Both the position numbers and the translations under genes were made by a program. Positions 43,475 to 54,047 of a stretch of DNA of 64,000 nt are shown here, piece after piece; within the stretch, counting starts at the first letter, position 1, and the number at the start of each line of letters is the position of its first letter. Under the pieces are notes generated by a model. It searched no databases and had not been told where the DNA came from. It was given only the letters and a program-made list of their open reading frames with translations. This DNA is from Clostridium akagii DSM 12554. GTDB taxonomy: Bacteria; Bacillota; Clostridia; Clostridiales; Clostridiaceae. Location: contig NZ_KK366009.1 of NCBI RefSeq assembly GCF_000686725.1, forward strand, positions 78,518 through 142,517, read 5' to 3'.

Positions 43475-46405
43475 ATGAATTTTTTTGAAAAAGATGATAT
43501 TTGTCATGGATTCAAATTTTTGCAGCAAGAAGAAGTTAAAGAGATAAATGCCACAGCGTTTATTTTTCAACATGTTAAAAGCGGAGCAAAGCTTCTATAT
43601 TTAGAAAATGATGATGACAATAAAGTATTTTCCATTAGCTTTAGGACACCACCTAAGGACAGTACAGGAGTATTTCATATATTGGAACATTCCGTTTTAT
43701 GTGGTTCTGAAAAATATCCAGTTAAAGAACCATTTGTAGAGCTTCTAAAAGGTTCTTTAAACACTTTTTTAAATGCATTCACTTTTAGCGATAAGACAAT
43801 GTACCCAGTTGCCAGTAAAAATAACAAGGATTTTTTAAATCTTATAGGTGTTTATATGGATTCTGTGTTTCATCCTAATATCTATAAATATGAGGATATA
43901 TTTAAGCAGGAAGGATGGCATTACGAACTGAATAAAGCGGATGAAGATATTACCTATAAAGGTGTTGTTTACAATGAAATGAAGGGAGCTTTCTCATCAC
44001 CAGATGGAATTCTTATGAGAAAAATACAAAATTCACTTTTCCCTGATACTACTTATGGTTTTGAATCAGGTGGAGATCCTGAAAATATACCTGACTTAAC
44101 CTATGAAAATTTTATTGATTCACATAAAAAATATTATAGTCCGGCCAATAGCTATATATATTTATATGGAGCTATGAACTTAGAGGAAAAATTAGAATTT
44201 CTAGATAAAGAGTATTTAAGCAGTTATGATAAAATTCAAGTAGATTCTAGCATTCAACTTCAAAAGCCAATAGGGGTAAACACTGTAATAGTAGAAGAAT
44301 ATCCTATATTGTCCAATGAATCAGAAATTGATAAAACTTATTTAAGTTTGAATTTTGCTACGGAAAAATCTAATAATGCAGAAATTAGTCTTGCTTTTGA
44401 TATACTTGAATATTTACTACTTGAAAGCAGTGCAGCACCACTTAAAAAAGCATTACTTAATGCTGGAATAGGTAAAGATGTATCTGGAGTTTACGATAAC
44501 AGTATTCTGCAACCATATTTTTCAGTTATTTTAAAGAATTCCAATGAAGAAAAACAGGATGAGTTTAAAAAAGTAGTATTTGAGACTCTTAAAGAACTTG
44601 TGAATCATGGAATAGATAAGAAACTAATAGAAGCAGCAATAAGCGTTAAGGAATTCCAGCTAAGAGAAGCCGATTTTGGTTCAATGCCTAAAGGATTAAT
44701 TTACAGTATAGTATCAATGGAAAGCTGGCTTTATGATGAAAACCCACTTGTGAACTTAAAGTTTGAAGACAGTTTATCAAGGGTTAAATCAGCATTAACT
44801 ACTAATTATTTTGAAAAAATCATTGATAAGTATATGTTAAATAGTAATCATCAAAGCTTAGTTATTGTTAAACCTTCAAAAACCATTGGAGAAAGAAGTT
44901 CCAATAGGTTAAAGGAAAGGTTAAAAGAATTTAAGAATTCATTAAATTCCGAAGATCTTAAAAAAATCTTGATCCAAACAGAAAATTTAAAAATAAGGCA
45001 GGAAAGTGAAGATTCGGCAGAAGATCTTAGAAAAATTCCATTGTTATCTCTAAGTGATATTGACAGAGAACCAGAAAAAATACCACTAAGTGAGACAGAA
45101 ATTCATGGAATAAAAACACTTTATCATAATATATTTACAAATAAAATAGCTTATTTCAATTTATATTTTGATTCAAGTAAAATCTCAAAGGAACATCTTC
45201 CATACCTTGCATTACTGGAAGAAATCCTAGGAATGGTGGATACAGAAAAGTACAAATATGATGAGTTAGCTAATGAAATAAATATTAAAACTGGAGAAAT
45301 TAGTTTTACAAACACTATAATTGGTAGTAAAGATACAACTGACGATTATTATCCTAAATTTACAGTTAAGGTGAAAGTTCTTAGTGAAAAAATTGGTGAG
45401 TCCATTGAAATACTTCACCAAATCATGTACAAAAGTAAATTCCATAATAAGAAGAGAATTAAAGAAATAGTTCAGCAACTAAAATCAAAATTGGAAGCAA
45501 CTATTAATCAAAATGGTCATGTTGTTGCATTGGGGAGGCTTACTTCATATTTCTCTAATGTGGGTAAGTACAATGAGAGCATAAAAGGTATAGAATTTTA
45601 TAAGTTTATATGTGACATAGATAAAAATATGGATAATAAATATGAAGATATATGCAAGAATATAGAAGAAGTTTGTAATAGCTTATTTACTAAGGGAAAT
45701 TTAGTAATAAGTCTAACTGGAGAAAAAGCAATATATGACTTGTTTAAAGATAGTATTCACATATTGGAGATTGAGGATAAAAATACAAACAGTGAATTTG
45801 TGTTTGTAAAAAGTTTAAATATTGCTGAAAATGAAGGTCTAACTACTTCAAGCAAGGTTCAATATGCAGTTAAAGGTTATAATTTTAAAAAACTTGGCTA
45901 TGAATATTCAGGAAAATTGCAGGTTTTAAGGAATGTATTATCCTTAAATTATTTATGGAACAACTTAAGAGTTATGGGTGGAGCTTATGGTTGTGGAGTG
46001 TCAATTTCCCAAAGTGGTAATTTGGTTTTTTATTCTTATAGAGATCCTGGACTTAAGGAAACACTAAAGGTGTATGATGAATCATATAAATTTGCAGATA
46101 GTTTTAATGCGGATGATTATGAAATGACAAAATATATTATTGGAACCATATCAAATTTGGATGCACCTCTAAGTTCTAGAAAAAAGGGTGAACGTTCTGA
46201 TGAAAATTACTTCAAAAAAATCACAGAAGCTTTTATACAAAATGAAAGGGAAGAAATATTAAGCACTAGTAAAGAAGATATAAAAGGATACTCCAAATTA
46301 TTGAAGGATGTTACAGAAAAAAATTATTTGTGCGTAATGGGAAATGATGTGAAGATTAAAGAAAATAGTGATATTTTCAATAATGTTATAGAAGTTTTTG
46401 AATAA
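43475..46405 (+). CDS. M16C metalloprotease (insulinase/presequence protease family)
   Basis: AAAGGAG precedes the ATG. The 976-residue protein is full length for the single-chain M16C group. The inverted zinc motif HILEH (His68, Glu71, His72) is in the first domain, followed by NTFLNAFTFSDKTMYPVAS, and the distal zinc Glu lies in the YKGVVYNEMKGAFSSPDG segment. The C-terminal half repeats the fold without zinc ligands. Relatives degrade small peptides within a closed chamber. No signal peptide, so cytoplasmic. Ends at a terminator. Confidence 0.9.
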   Translation: MNFFEKDDICHGFKFLQQEEVKEINATAFIFQHVKSGAKLLYLENDDDNKVFSISFRTPPKDSTGVFHILEHSVLCGSEKYPVKEPFVELLKGSLNTFLNAFTFSDKTMYPVASKNNKDFLNLIGVYMDSVFHPNIYKYEDIFKQEGWHYELNKADEDITYKGVVYNEMKGAFSSPDGILMRKIQNSLFPDTTYGFESGGDPENIPDLTYENFIDSHKKYYSPANSYIYLYGAMNLEEKLEFLDKEYLSSYDKIQVDSSIQLQKPIGVNTVIVEEYPILSNESEIDKTYLSLNFATEKSNNAEISLAFDILEYLLLESSAAPLKKALLNAGIGKDVSGVYDNSILQPYFSVILKNSNEEKQDEFKKVVFETLKELVNHGIDKKLIEAAISVKEFQLREADFGSMPKGLIYSIVSMESWLYDENPLVNLKFEDSLSRVKSALTTNYFEKIIDKYMLNSNHQSLVIVKPSKTIGERSSNRLKERLKEFKNSLNSEDLKKILIQTENLKIRQESEDSAEDLRKIPLLSLSDIDREPEKIPLSETEIHGIKTLYHNIFTNKIAYFNLYFDSSKISKEHLPYLALLEEILGMVDTEKYKYDELANEINIKTGEISFTNTIIGSKDTTDDYYPKFTVKVKVLSEKIGESIEILHQIMYKSKFHNKKRIKEIVQQLKSKLEATINQNGHVVALGRLTSYFSNVGKYNESIKGIEFYKFICDIDKNMDNKYEDICKNIEEVCNSLFTKGNLVISLTGEKAIYDLFKDSIHILEIEDKNTNSEFVFVKSLNIAENEGLTTSSKVQYAVKGYNFKKLGYEYSGKLQVLRNVLSLNYLWNNLRVMGGAYGCGVSISQSGNLVFYSYRDPGLKETLKVYDESYKFADSFNADDYEMTKYIIGTISNLDAPLSSRKKGERSDENYFKKITEAFIQNEREEILSTSKEDIKGYSKLLKDVTEKNYLCVMGNDVKIKENSDIFNNVIEVFE

Positions 46406-46408
46406 TAT

Positions 46409-46438
46409 AATATAACACAAATAATGTGTTATATTTTC
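46409..46438 (+). terminator. Intrinsic terminator of the M16 protease gene
   Basis: AATATAACAC (46409-46418) pairs with GTGTTATATT (46426-46435) over a 7-base loop, followed by TTTT overlapping the stem end. An ATG at 46424 lies in its loop and is not a good start for the next gene. Confidence 0.7.
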
Positions 46439-46513
46439 AATAATGGTAACAGTATATCAAAAACAAATATAAAATATAAGTATAGTAATAAAAACAAGGA
46501 GATTAATAAGGTT

Positions 46514-47226
46514 ATGACCACAGTTAATAAAAAGATTTCTGATAGTACAGAGCTACTGGAGTTTGAGCATAACACTATAATTGACTGTAAAGTTAAACTT
46601 CAAAATATTTTCACAAAGGAATTGCCAGAAAGCCAAATGGGGGTTTATGGTGATTATGATATACTTATATTTTATAGACATGATTCTAGACGAAAAAGTA
46701 ACTATCAAGTTAAAACTATAAGAAAAACTTTTAATGAAATTTTATCTTTAGCAGATGGGTTAGAAGATTATAGCGTTTTACATGGAGAAAGAGGAAAAAT
46801 CGAAGAAGTTTCATTTGAACCAACTTGTGATTTTAAATTGAAGAACAAACATCATAACGATGTTAGCTATGAAATTCAGGTATTAGGTGACATTAAAATC
46901 ACATATTACTCAAAAAATCATGAAAAGCAGGATGAAAAGCAGGATGAAAAGCAGGATGAAAAGCAGGATGAAAAGCAGGATGAAAAGCACAAGGCTCCGC
47001 ACAAGAACAAAAACATGATATAACAGAGGAACAAAAACAGGATGCGCCAGAAGAGGAAAATCAAGATGCTAAAAAAGAGCAAAAAGATGAAAATGTTGAG
47101 AAAAATATTTTGGTGCCAAAATTTAAAGATGAGGTTTTACAGTTTCAATTGGATGATGATCATCCAATTGAAGAATTGATGAATATGGATTTGGAATCAC
47201 TTAAGAGGATATCAAAAAATCAGTGA
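46514..47226 (+). pseudogene. Frameshifted protein with EKQD repeats, possibly spore-coat (CotE-like)
   Basis: ATG 46514 follows AGGAG at a rather long 12-base distance. About 135 residues form a folded domain (HNTIIDCKVKLQNIFTKEL, GVYGDYDILIFYRHDS), then a tandem EKQD run, then a stop near 47023. In another frame the gene goes on without gap (QDAPEEENQDAKKEQ, IEELMNMDLESLKRI) to TGA 47226. Adding one A in the AAAA tract at about 46984 joins the two into a ~238-residue protein with an acidic tail. Beta-rich domain plus acidic tail recalls the outer coat protein CotE, and the SPOCS-domain gene lies opposite. That identity is weak. The frameshift may be a mutation, a sequencing error or slippage. 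Confidence 0.5.
46921..46989 (+). repeat. 12-bp tandem repeat coding for EKQD
   Basis: The unit TGAAAAGCAGGA is repeated five times without change, then partly a sixth time ending in CAC. Each unit adds four residues, so copy number change keeps the frame; the A-tracts inside each unit are slippage-prone. A frameshift has occurred at the end of the array. Confidence 0.9.
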
Positions 47227-47304
47227 ATAGAAATTTCAAGTTAGGCATCTAAAAGAAAATAGAATAGTCACACTGACATTTTTCCTTAAGATGCCTTATA
47301 TAAA

Positions 47305-47338
47305 AAGCACAGTTAAATTTTAGCTGTGCTTAGTTTAT
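47305..47338 (+). terminator. Hairpin between convergent genes
   Basis: AAGCACAG (47305-47312) pairs with CTGTGCTT (47324-47331), followed by AGTTTATTT. It may serve both the repeat gene and the opposite SPOCS gene. The bases 47227-47304 show no gene. Confidence 0.6.
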
Positions 47339-47383
47339 TTATATTATTTTAAATCCAATCTATTTATTTATATGGGGAAAATT

Positions 47384-47950
47384 TTAAAGATCTACAAGGA
47401 CTTTAACGTGCTCTATTTTTGTGATTTTAAGTTTTATTTTAACAATTATTTTTTCAAGAAGCTTGTTGTAGGTTACAGCCCAATCAGGAGCACCCTCTTG
47501 TAATGGATTTGGTTCTAGTAATTCTTCTTTTTCACCTTCCACATATGCCTCAAGTATTTCTACGTTGTCATATTCATCGAAGGGTTCTCTTGCAGCCACA
47601 TCGACAAAAGATGCAAAATCTATTCTTGTTGTAAATTGGAATAATGGTCCATTTACAGCGTCACATGCATAATCGGTTATGGTTTTGTAGTTTACATTTT
47701 TATCAATATATCCATCTAGAATTACTTTCCCAATCCATTTATCACCTGTCTTACAAGTTGGAGGTACTATTGAAAAGTTGGTAATTACAACTTCTTTGTC
47801 TATATCTACAATTCGGAAGATTGGAGGACTAGGAGGTGAGACAGTAGAAACTTTAACTACTAGCTCTTGTTTTTCTCCATATCCAACAACTACAGGAACC
47901 TGGAGAATCTTTTTTTCTGGTTTACAGTCAAAAATATCTTTATCATCCAT
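47384..47950 (-). CDS. SPOCS domain (DUF3794) protein, spore-envelope related
   Basis: AAGGAG precedes the ATG on the minus strand. The 188-residue protein is one SPOCS/DUF3794 domain: IFRIVDIDKEVVITNFSIVPP, then DKWIGKVILDGYIDKNVNYKT, then FTTRIDFASFVDV and EILEAYVEGEKEEL. In SipL and related proteins this domain takes part in spore coat assembly with SpoIVA. The second half ends in a long basic-amphipathic strand. Proteins of single SPOCS domain type are frequent in Clostridium; a spore-surface role is likely but not shown. Confidence 0.8.
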   Translation of the reverse strand: MDDKDIFDCKPEKKILQVPVVVGYGEKQELVVKVSTVSPPSPPIFRIVDIDKEVVITNFSIVPPTCKTGDKWIGKVILDGYIDKNVNYKTITDYACDAVNGPLFQFTTRIDFASFVDVAAREPFDEYDNVEILEAYVEGEKEELLEPNPLQEGAPDWAVTYNKLLEKIIVKIKLKITKIEHVKVLVDL

Positions 47951-48232
47951 AAGTTTATCACTCCTTAAATATTACTTAATTAGCATGGGTCATAATATGA
48001 AAATTCATAGTGACATGATGCTAAGTATTTTTGTAATATAGTATATTATATAAATTAATCAACATTAATGTTCCTAATTTATGATAAAATCAATATGATG
48101 AAAAGTTGGAGACAATTAGTTAAAAGATAAAAAAAACATGTTAATATAAGTATAATGTGTTATATTGGATACAAATTTGTTATAATTAAGTTTGCGGGGA
48201 TAAAATTTGTCATGATTTTTAAGGAGATATTT

Positions 48233-50245
48233 ATGAAAAAGACAATAGTAGGAACAATAGTAATTACAATGCTTTTAATGTGGATAACTATTTCCAATAT
48301 AGAAAACTCACATTTCGTAAAAAAGATGCCATCAATATCTATTACTAATGGTTGGCAATATAGGGATGGAGATTCACCTAAAGATAAAGATGGAAATTCA
48401 ACATGGGTTAATGATAAAACTTCTTGGAAAAGCCTTAAATCGCCATTGAATCCTCATATAAATGATTCAAAAGGATATGCTTGGCTGAAAGTGGTGCTTA
48501 CTAAGGAAAATTTTAGAGATCCAAGTATATATTTTTACACTTATAATCAAGATTTTCAAATGTTTATAAATGATAAATTAATATATAGTTTTGGAAGTTT
48601 TAATAGTGATAATCTGCACAAGCTCCCAGGATCATTTTGGCATATTATAGAATTGCCTAATGATTATGCTGGTAAAACTGTTTATATTAGAATGCATTCA
48701 TTGGATACTTCAGCTGTAGGGAATGTAAGAAATTTTGAAATAAGCTCCGCAAGTAACCACTTGATAAATGTAATAAAAGAAAACTTGCCTTCATTCATAT
48801 TTGCATGCTTATTTGTTTTTGTGGGCTTTAGTGTTTTAATTGTTTCAATTATAAAGCTAAAAGGTAGTAAAATTTTTATGTCCTTTAGTTTCGCCTGCAT
48901 AACTTCAGGAATATGGCTTATAGCTGGCGGAGAAATAAAACAAATGTTTTTTTATGCTCCTCAGTATTGGGAATATATAAAAATAATTTCTCAATATTTA
49001 ATACCTGTAGCATTTAGTTTATTTATAAATAATCTGTTGGAAAATAAATTTGAAATTATTTACAAAAATGTGATGGGATTTCATTTAGTACTCTTAGTTT
49101 TAAGTTTGTTATTGAATTTTTTTAATATAATTCGTATTGATAGTACAGTGCATATTTTTTATGTATCATTTTCAATAAGTATGATAATAATTATTATATC
49201 AATTATTAAAGCTTACGATTCTTGGAATACTGAGATAAAAACATTTCTATTTGGGTTTATTGCACTTTGCTGTTTTGGAATTTTTGATGTTTTAAATTGG
49301 AATTTCAATTCCAATCATTCTGAATTATATTTATCTCAGTGGGGAATTTCCATTTTCTTAATGAGTCTATTTATAGTTATAATACTACATTATATTAGGG
49401 CTAAGGATGAGGTTATTGAATATTCAGAAAAGCTTAAATCCAAAGAAAAAATACTTGTTGAAAGTCAACAAGAACTGGAATTTTTCGCAAATATATCTCA
49501 CGAATTAAGGACACCCTTAAATATTTTGCTGAGTACCCTGCAGCTACTGAATCTTTATATTAGGGATGGATCAATTAAGATTGCAGGAAGAGATATTAGC
49601 AAACATTTTAATGTTATGAAGCAAAATTGTTATAGGCTTTTGAAGCTTGTAAATAATTTGATTGATGTAAATAAAATTGATTCTGGATACTTGAAGGCTG
49701 ATTTTAAAAACATGGATATAGTTTCAGTTGTAGAGGATATAACGCAATCTGCGGCTAATTACATAAAAAGTAGGGGAATAAGTATTACTTTTGATACGGA
49801 TATAGAAGAAAAAATTATAGCTTGCGATTTTGAAAAGATTGAAAGAATTATTCTTAATCTTTTGTCTAACGCCGTTAAATTTTCCAATGCAGGAGGTTCT
49901 ATTTTCGTAGGTGTTCATGATGGTGATGCCAATGTTGAAATAGTTGTAGAAGATACAGGCATTGGCATAGAAAAAGACAAGATTGATTCTGTTTTTGAGA
50001 GATTTGTCCAAGTAGATAAATCATTTACTCGAGATCATGAAGGTAGCGGAATAGGACTTTCATTAGTTAAATCTCTAGTGGATATGCATGGAGGCAATAT
50101 ATGTGTAGAAAGTAAGTATGGTGAGGGAAGTAAGTTTAAAATAAATCTCCCAGTGAAACATATAGTAAATGGTGAAATTTGCGAAATTAATGAGGGTTCA
50201 GCAGTACATGTGGAAAAGATTAGTATTGAATTTTCTGATATATAG
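48233..50245 (+). CDS. Membrane histidine kinase with 7TM-DISM sensor
   Basis: I chose ATG 48233, preceded by AAGGAGAT; an earlier ATG at 48155 has no site. The ~670-residue protein has a signal-anchor helix and an extracellular jelly-roll domain (7TMR-DISMED2-like: GWQYRDGDSP, WLKVVL, FYTYNQDFQMFIND). About seven membrane helices follow (residues ~195-385), then a coiled coil, HisKA with FFANISHELRTPLN and HATPase with NLLSNAVKF, DTGIGIEKD and GSGIGLSLVK. The tail ends EKISIEFSDI, as in the soluble kinase at 13430, and the kinase cores are strongly similar. No response regulator is adjacent. Such orphan kinases in clostridia often feed into Spo0A, which would be inference here. Confidence 0.88.
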   Translation: MKKTIVGTIVITMLLMWITISNIENSHFVKKMPSISITNGWQYRDGDSPKDKDGNSTWVNDKTSWKSLKSPLNPHINDSKGYAWLKVVLTKENFRDPSIYFYTYNQDFQMFINDKLIYSFGSFNSDNLHKLPGSFWHIIELPNDYAGKTVYIRMHSLDTSAVGNVRNFEISSASNHLINVIKENLPSFIFACLFVFVGFSVLIVSIIKLKGSKIFMSFSFACITSGIWLIAGGEIKQMFFYAPQYWEYIKIISQYLIPVAFSLFINNLLENKFEIIYKNVMGFHLVLLVLSLLLNFFNIIRIDSTVHIFYVSFSISMIIIIISIIKAYDSWNTEIKTFLFGFIALCCFGIFDVLNWNFNSNHSELYLSQWGISIFLMSLFIVIILHYIRAKDEVIEYSEKLKSKEKILVESQQELEFFANISHELRTPLNILLSTLQLLNLYIRDGSIKIAGRDISKHFNVMKQNCYRLLKLVNNLIDVNKIDSGYLKADFKNMDIVSVVEDITQSAANYIKSRGISITFDTDIEEKIIACDFEKIERIILNLLSNAVKFSNAGGSIFVGVHDGDANVEIVVEDTGIGIEKDKIDSVFERFVQVDKSFTRDHEGSGIGLSLVKSLVDMHGGNICVESKYGEGSKFKINLPVKHIVNGEICEINEGSAVHVEKISIEFSDI

Positions 50246-50272
50246 TTAGAATGATAAAACAATGAAATAGTA

Positions 50273-50312
50273 AAATAAGTGGATTTGTTTGCATGAATCC
50301 ACTTATTTTCTA
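50273..50312 (+). terminator. Bidirectional terminator between kinase and chemoreceptor genes
   Basis: A perfect 13-bp stem (50273-50285 with 50296-50308) over a 10-base loop is followed by TTCTATTTT; the A-run on the other side suits the opposite strand. Confidence 0.8.
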
Positions 50313-50353
50313 TTTTATTGAAAGATTTTTATATGTCACTTATAAGATGTATA

Positions 50354-52069
50354 TTACAATTTAAATTTTTCGGTCATAATAGTTAAATGTTCAGCAAGTT
50401 CCGCTTGAATCTGTGAAGATTTAGCGACTTCATCCATAGCCATTGAGGTTTCATTTATACTACCTTGTATTTCTCCTGTTTTTGCGGAACTCTCTTCTGC
50501 AGTTGCAGAAACATTTTGTATAGCATCATTTACTTGGAATATAGATTCAGACATTATCTTGGTTGTAGATGATATTTCATCTGATACATTACTAAAATAT
50601 TCAGCATCTTTTTCATATTGTATTCCAGTCTCAACTAGTAATTTATAGTCATCTATAACAGTTCCATCTATAAAAACCAGTAATTCATTGGCATTTTGTG
50701 AAAGGTTTTTAAAAGCATTTTGAACTTGAATTATAACAGTTTGAATGCTTGATACATTTGATGAAGATTGTTCCGCTAATTTTTTTACCTCTTCAGCAAC
50801 AACTGCAAAACCACGCCCTTGCTCACCTGCTCTGGATGCTTCGATTGCTGCATTTAGCGCAAGTAAATTGGTCTGTTCAGCTATTCCTGCAATTGATTCT
50901 GCCATAGATATGATTTCACCAACTATTTTGCCTTCCTCAATTGCTGCAATTATCTTGGTATTTTTATCATTGTATGTATTTATAGTGACCTGAGATGCAT
51001 TTGTTCCCTTGGTTTTAATTGAGCCGGCACGAGTTTTTATAAGTTTAGCAGAACTACTGTTTTCTTCTGCTTTAAGAGATAAATTAGTTATGTTTGAATT
51101 TATTTCTTCTATGGTAGCGGTGACTTCTTGTACAGTTGAACTTAATTCCTCAGAACTTTTGCTTATATCATTTGATGATTGATTAATATTTTCAATTTTA
51201 GAAAAAACCTCTTCTGAAGTAGCTGATAATTCTTCACTGGATGAACTCATATTTGAAGTACTTTCCATTATTTTTGAAATTAAAGATTTAATATTTGCTG
51301 ATGCCTCATTTAAAGCTTGAGATAGGTGTCCAATTTCGTCTTTAGTAGAAATCTGAATAGTGGTAGTAAGGTCACCTTTACCTAAGGCTTGTGCAAATTC
51401 TAATACATTTTTTATTTGCTTTGAAAGCATTGAGGATATTAGAATTCCAAGTGTAATAGAAAGTATTAAACCTAATATTATTATTCCAATAATAATATTT
51501 AATGAATTATTAAACGTGAGTGTATTATTATTATAAAATTTGGAAGAATCATCGTTATTAACTTTAATTAATTTATCTAAATCGCCATATAGATTTGTTC
51601 GCAGGGGTGTGAGTTTAGGAAAATTTTCTTTAGCGTTTTGAAAATCATTGATATTGGTTAGGTTTACTATATTTGTATATGTATTCTCATATGCAGTCAA
51701 GTCTGCCTTAAATTTAGAGAATACAGATTTATCTTTATCAGAAAGCAAATTTTTTTCATAATAGCTAATAAGAGAAGCATTATTTTTAGCTAGTTTATCT
51801 ATTGTATGTTCAAGGGCTGGGTTTTGATTGTTTTCATTATTTTGATATGTAATCTTAATTATGTCATAGCGTATATCGGCTATATTGAGTTTTATGTTGT
51901 TCATTCTCTGTATTGCTTGAAGATTGACATTATAGATTGTTGATGTATTAGAATTTAAGTTTTCCATGTTTCGTACTCCAATAAGACCTACAATCACTAT
52001 TAAAATTGCAACAAGAATAAATGATAGTATTAACTTTTGAAAAATTTTCAAATTCTTAAACCATGACAT
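50354..52069 (-). CDS. Methyl-accepting chemotaxis protein with 4HB sensor
   Basis: AGGAG precedes the ATG. The 571-residue protein has an N-terminal helix (residues 11-32), an extracellular four-helix-bundle domain (about 33-185), a second helix (about 189-213), HAMP (about 214-268) and the signalling domain. The kinase-contact tip is intact: [22 protein letters not shown], with [17 protein letters not shown]. It sends signals to CheA/CheW. Ligand unknown; the 4HB domain is variable. It is on the opposite strand from the kinase and separated by a terminator. Monocistronic. Confidence 0.92.
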   Translation of the reverse strand: MSWFKNLKIFQKLILSFILVAILIVIVGLIGVRNMENLNSNTSTIYNVNLQAIQRMNNIKLNIADIRYDIIKITYQNNENNQNPALEHTIDKLAKNNASLISYYEKNLLSDKDKSVFSKFKADLTAYENTYTNIVNLTNINDFQNAKENFPKLTPLRTNLYGDLDKLIKVNNDDSSKFYNNNTLTFNNSLNIIIGIIILGLILSITLGILISSMLSKQIKNVLEFAQALGKGDLTTTIQISTKDEIGHLSQALNEASANIKSLISKIMESTSNMSSSSEELSATSEEVFSKIENINQSSNDISKSSEELSSTVQEVTATIEEINSNITNLSLKAEENSSSAKLIKTRAGSIKTKGTNASQVTINTYNDKNTKIIAAIEEGKIVGEIISMAESIAGIAEQTNLLALNAAIEASRAGEQGRGFAVVAEEVKKLAEQSSSNVSSIQTVIIQVQNAFKNLSQNANELLVFIDGTVIDDYKLLVETGIQYEKDAEYFSNVSDEISSTTKIMSESIFQVNDAIQNVSATAEESSAKTGEIQGSINETSMAMDEVAKSSQIQAELAEHLTIMTEKFKL

Positions 52070-52364
52070 TTTAACAACTCCTCTTAAAATTATTAAGTAT
52101 AAATTAAATCCATTAGTAGAAAAATATTGGCAAAATTATTATAAGAATTTGATTTAAATAATAAAATTTACCAAATACAATGTAATTATAGATAAAATTT
52201 TAGGAAAACACAAGCTATTAATAAACATTTAACGGCAATAACAATAAAATTGGATTATTATAGAAATTAATGGGGAATAAAGTAACTATATTATTATGGT
52301 TGGTGAAATCAAACCTAATAATTGATTTTTATGATTTATTCATGTAATGTTAAGAAATTACTTA

Positions 52365-52393
52365 TTGACAAAATACAATAAAAACAATATATT
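52365..52393 (+). promoter_or_regulatory. Sigma-A promoter of the hydrolase gene
   Basis: TTGACA (52365-52370) and TATATT (52388-52393) are 17 bases apart, 41 bases before ATG 52435. The rest of 52070-52434 is AT-rich and holds the minus-strand chemoreceptor leader; I see no other gene. Confidence 0.7.
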
Positions 52394-52434
52394 AAGTATA
52401 TAGGAATACTAGGGAAAAGATAGAGGTGTTTGTA

Positions 52435-53208
52435 ATGCAGAAATCAGTAGAGATAAAAAGCGGTAATTTAATGTTAAGAGGTGCACTTCATATTCCTGAT
52501 GGTGTGAATAAAAAGGTACCCATAGTTATAATATATCATGGATTTTGTGGCAATAAAATGGGACCTCATTTTATGTTTGTAAAACTGTCGAGAAAATTAG
52601 AAAAATTAGGAATTGCAAGTATTAGATTTGATTTTTCTGGTTCTGGTGAAAGCGACGGGGAATTTGTTGATATGACACTTAGAACGGAAATAGAAGATGC
52701 CAATAATATTTTGGATTATGTAAAAAATTTGGATTTTATAGATAAGGAAAGAATAGGAATAATGGGATTCAGTATGGGGGGAGCTATTGCAAGTATTATT
52801 GCTGGAGATAGAAAAGATGAGATTAATACACTTTGTCTTTGGTCACCTGCAGGAACTATGGACAAAATAATATTATCTAACGCATATGTAGGTGACAAAT
52901 TAGAAGAATTTATTCAGACTGGAAACTTTGATGTGGAGGGATTGCTTCTTGGGAAAAAATTCATTGATGATATAAAAAATATAAAGATATATGATAGAGC
53001 AGCAAATTATGAAAATAAATCCATTATTATACACGGTAATAAAGATGAAGTAGTTCCTTTAAAAGCTTCACAAAAGTATATGGAAATTTATCGAAATAAC
53101 TCTAAGCTTGAAATTATAGAGGGTGCAAACCATATATATGAAAAAAATTCATGGGAATTGGAAGTAATAGGGATCACGGAAAACTATTTTAATAATGTAT
53201 TTAATTAG
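52435..53208 (+). CDS. Alpha/beta hydrolase (serine aminopeptidase/esterase type)
   Basis: I chose ATG 52435, 6 bases after GAGGTG. The 257-residue enzyme shows the oxyanion loop [11 protein letters not shown], the nucleophile elbow GFSMGGA, the acid Asp in [10 protein letters not shown] and the catalytic His in EGANHIYEK. The arrangement resembles clostridial and Butyrivibrio cinnamoyl/feruloyl ester hydrolases and other S33-type proteins. The substrate is open. No signal peptide, so it acts inside the cell. It ends at a long hairpin shared with the opposite gene. Confidence 0.85.
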   Translation: MQKSVEIKSGNLMLRGALHIPDGVNKKVPIVIIYHGFCGNKMGPHFMFVKLSRKLEKLGIASIRFDFSGSGESDGEFVDMTLRTEIEDANNILDYVKNLDFIDKERIGIMGFSMGGAIASIIAGDRKDEINTLCLWSPAGTMDKIILSNAYVGDKLEEFIQTGNFDVEGLLLGKKFIDDIKNIKIYDRAANYENKSIIIHGNKDEVVPLKASQKYMEIYRNNSKLEIIEGANHIYEKNSWELEVIGITENYFNNVFN

Positions 53209-53260
53209 TCTAGAAAACAATCAACAATGGACATTAGATAAAAATGCCTTGAAGGTTTGA

Positions 53261-53293
53261 TTTGATTATAAGGGTAAGACCCTTATAATCAAA
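53261..53293. terminator. Perfect bidirectional terminator hairpin
   Basis: A perfect 15-bp stem (53261-53275 with 53279-53293) over a 3-base loop separates the convergent hydrolase and phosphatase genes. Confidence 0.75.
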
Positions 53294-53299
53294 TAATAT

Positions 53300-53920
53300 C
53301 TAAACAGTATCAATCAAATGATTTGTATCGTTCAGAAATTCTATTACTGGTTCAAATTTATCATTGAATATAAGTTTTGTTATTGAAGTATTTCCAATGG
53401 ACATTTTGTGGTACATGGTCATTTCGAGATTTAAAAGACCAATAATAGCAGCTTTTATTATTCCTCCGTGCGCTACTATAACTATTCTTTTCCCTGGATG
53501 AACTTGGACTATTTTTAAAACTGAATCCTTACCTCTTTTGGCAGCATTTTTAAGGCTTCCATCTCCGCCACATATAGGGGCTGTTATTTTGTCATTTTTC
53601 CATAAATCAAATTCATGAGAATAGGCTTTTTTTATTTCATGTACGTTAAGGCCTTCCCAATCACCATAGTTTATTTCTCGCATTTCAGTGAAAATTGTTG
53701 GTTTAATTTTTGATTTTTCACTTATAATTTCTGCCGTTTTTAAAGCACGAATTAAAGGGCTTGTATAAAGATAATCGAAGCTTCCAACTAATCTTTCAGC
53801 TAGATATTTTGCTTGTGAAATTCCTTCTTCAGACAGAGATATGTCTTTGCTTCCTTGAAATTTCCCAAGTTTGTTCCATTCCGTTTCTCCATGTCGTATC
53901 AAATAAACTGTTGTGTTCAT
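53300..53920 (-). CDS. Histidine phosphatase family protein (phosphoglycerate mutase-like)
   Basis: AGGAGA precedes the ATG. The 206-residue protein has the phosphohistidine motif LIRHGETEWN with His10 and the second His in VAHGGIIKA. The middle FTEMREINYGDWEG gives the acid Glu of cobC/GpmB type members. Small members of the family include CobC (alpha-ribazole phosphatase), GpmB-like phosphatases and PhoE. It is alone here; no cobalamin gene is adjacent. Function unresolved. Confidence 0.87.
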   Translation of the reverse strand: MNTTVYLIRHGETEWNKLGKFQGSKDISLSEEGISQAKYLAERLVGSFDYLYTSPLIRALKTAEIISEKSKIKPTIFTEMREINYGDWEGLNVHEIKKAYSHEFDLWKNDKITAPICGGDGSLKNAAKRGKDSVLKIVQVHPGKRIVIVAHGGIIKAAIIGLLNLEMTMYHKMSIGNTSITKLIFNDKFEPVIEFLNDTNHLIDTV

Positions 53921-54004
53921 AGTATTCTCCTAATAGTTAATCGTATTTTTACTTTTAAAATCAAATTTAATCTAAGTTTTACTTATATATTAAGGTTAAA
54001 TAAA

Positions 54005-54047
54005 AAACAAGTCAATAACCACCCCTGGTTATTGGCTTGTTTTATTA
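54005..54047 (-). terminator. Intrinsic terminator for the chemoreceptor at 54048
   Basis: A stem of about 16 bp (AACAAG(T)CAATAACCA with TGGTTATTG(G)CTTGTT, one mismatch) over a CCCC loop lies at 54005-54043, with T-rich flanks on both strands. It directly follows the chemoreceptor stop on the minus strand. Confidence 0.8.

Noticed and set aside
46424..46513. ATG 46424 as start of the EKQD-repeat gene
   Set aside because: It lies in the loop of the M16 protease terminator and has no ribosome site.
46921..46989. Regularly spaced direct repeats resembling a CRISPR array
   Set aside because: The repeats are 12 bp, contiguous, without spacers, and encode EKQD inside a reading frame.
53300..53920. 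Histidine phosphatase as CobC of cobalamin synthesis
   Set aside because: No cobalamin biosynthesis gene is adjacent and the family is too broad for this assignment.
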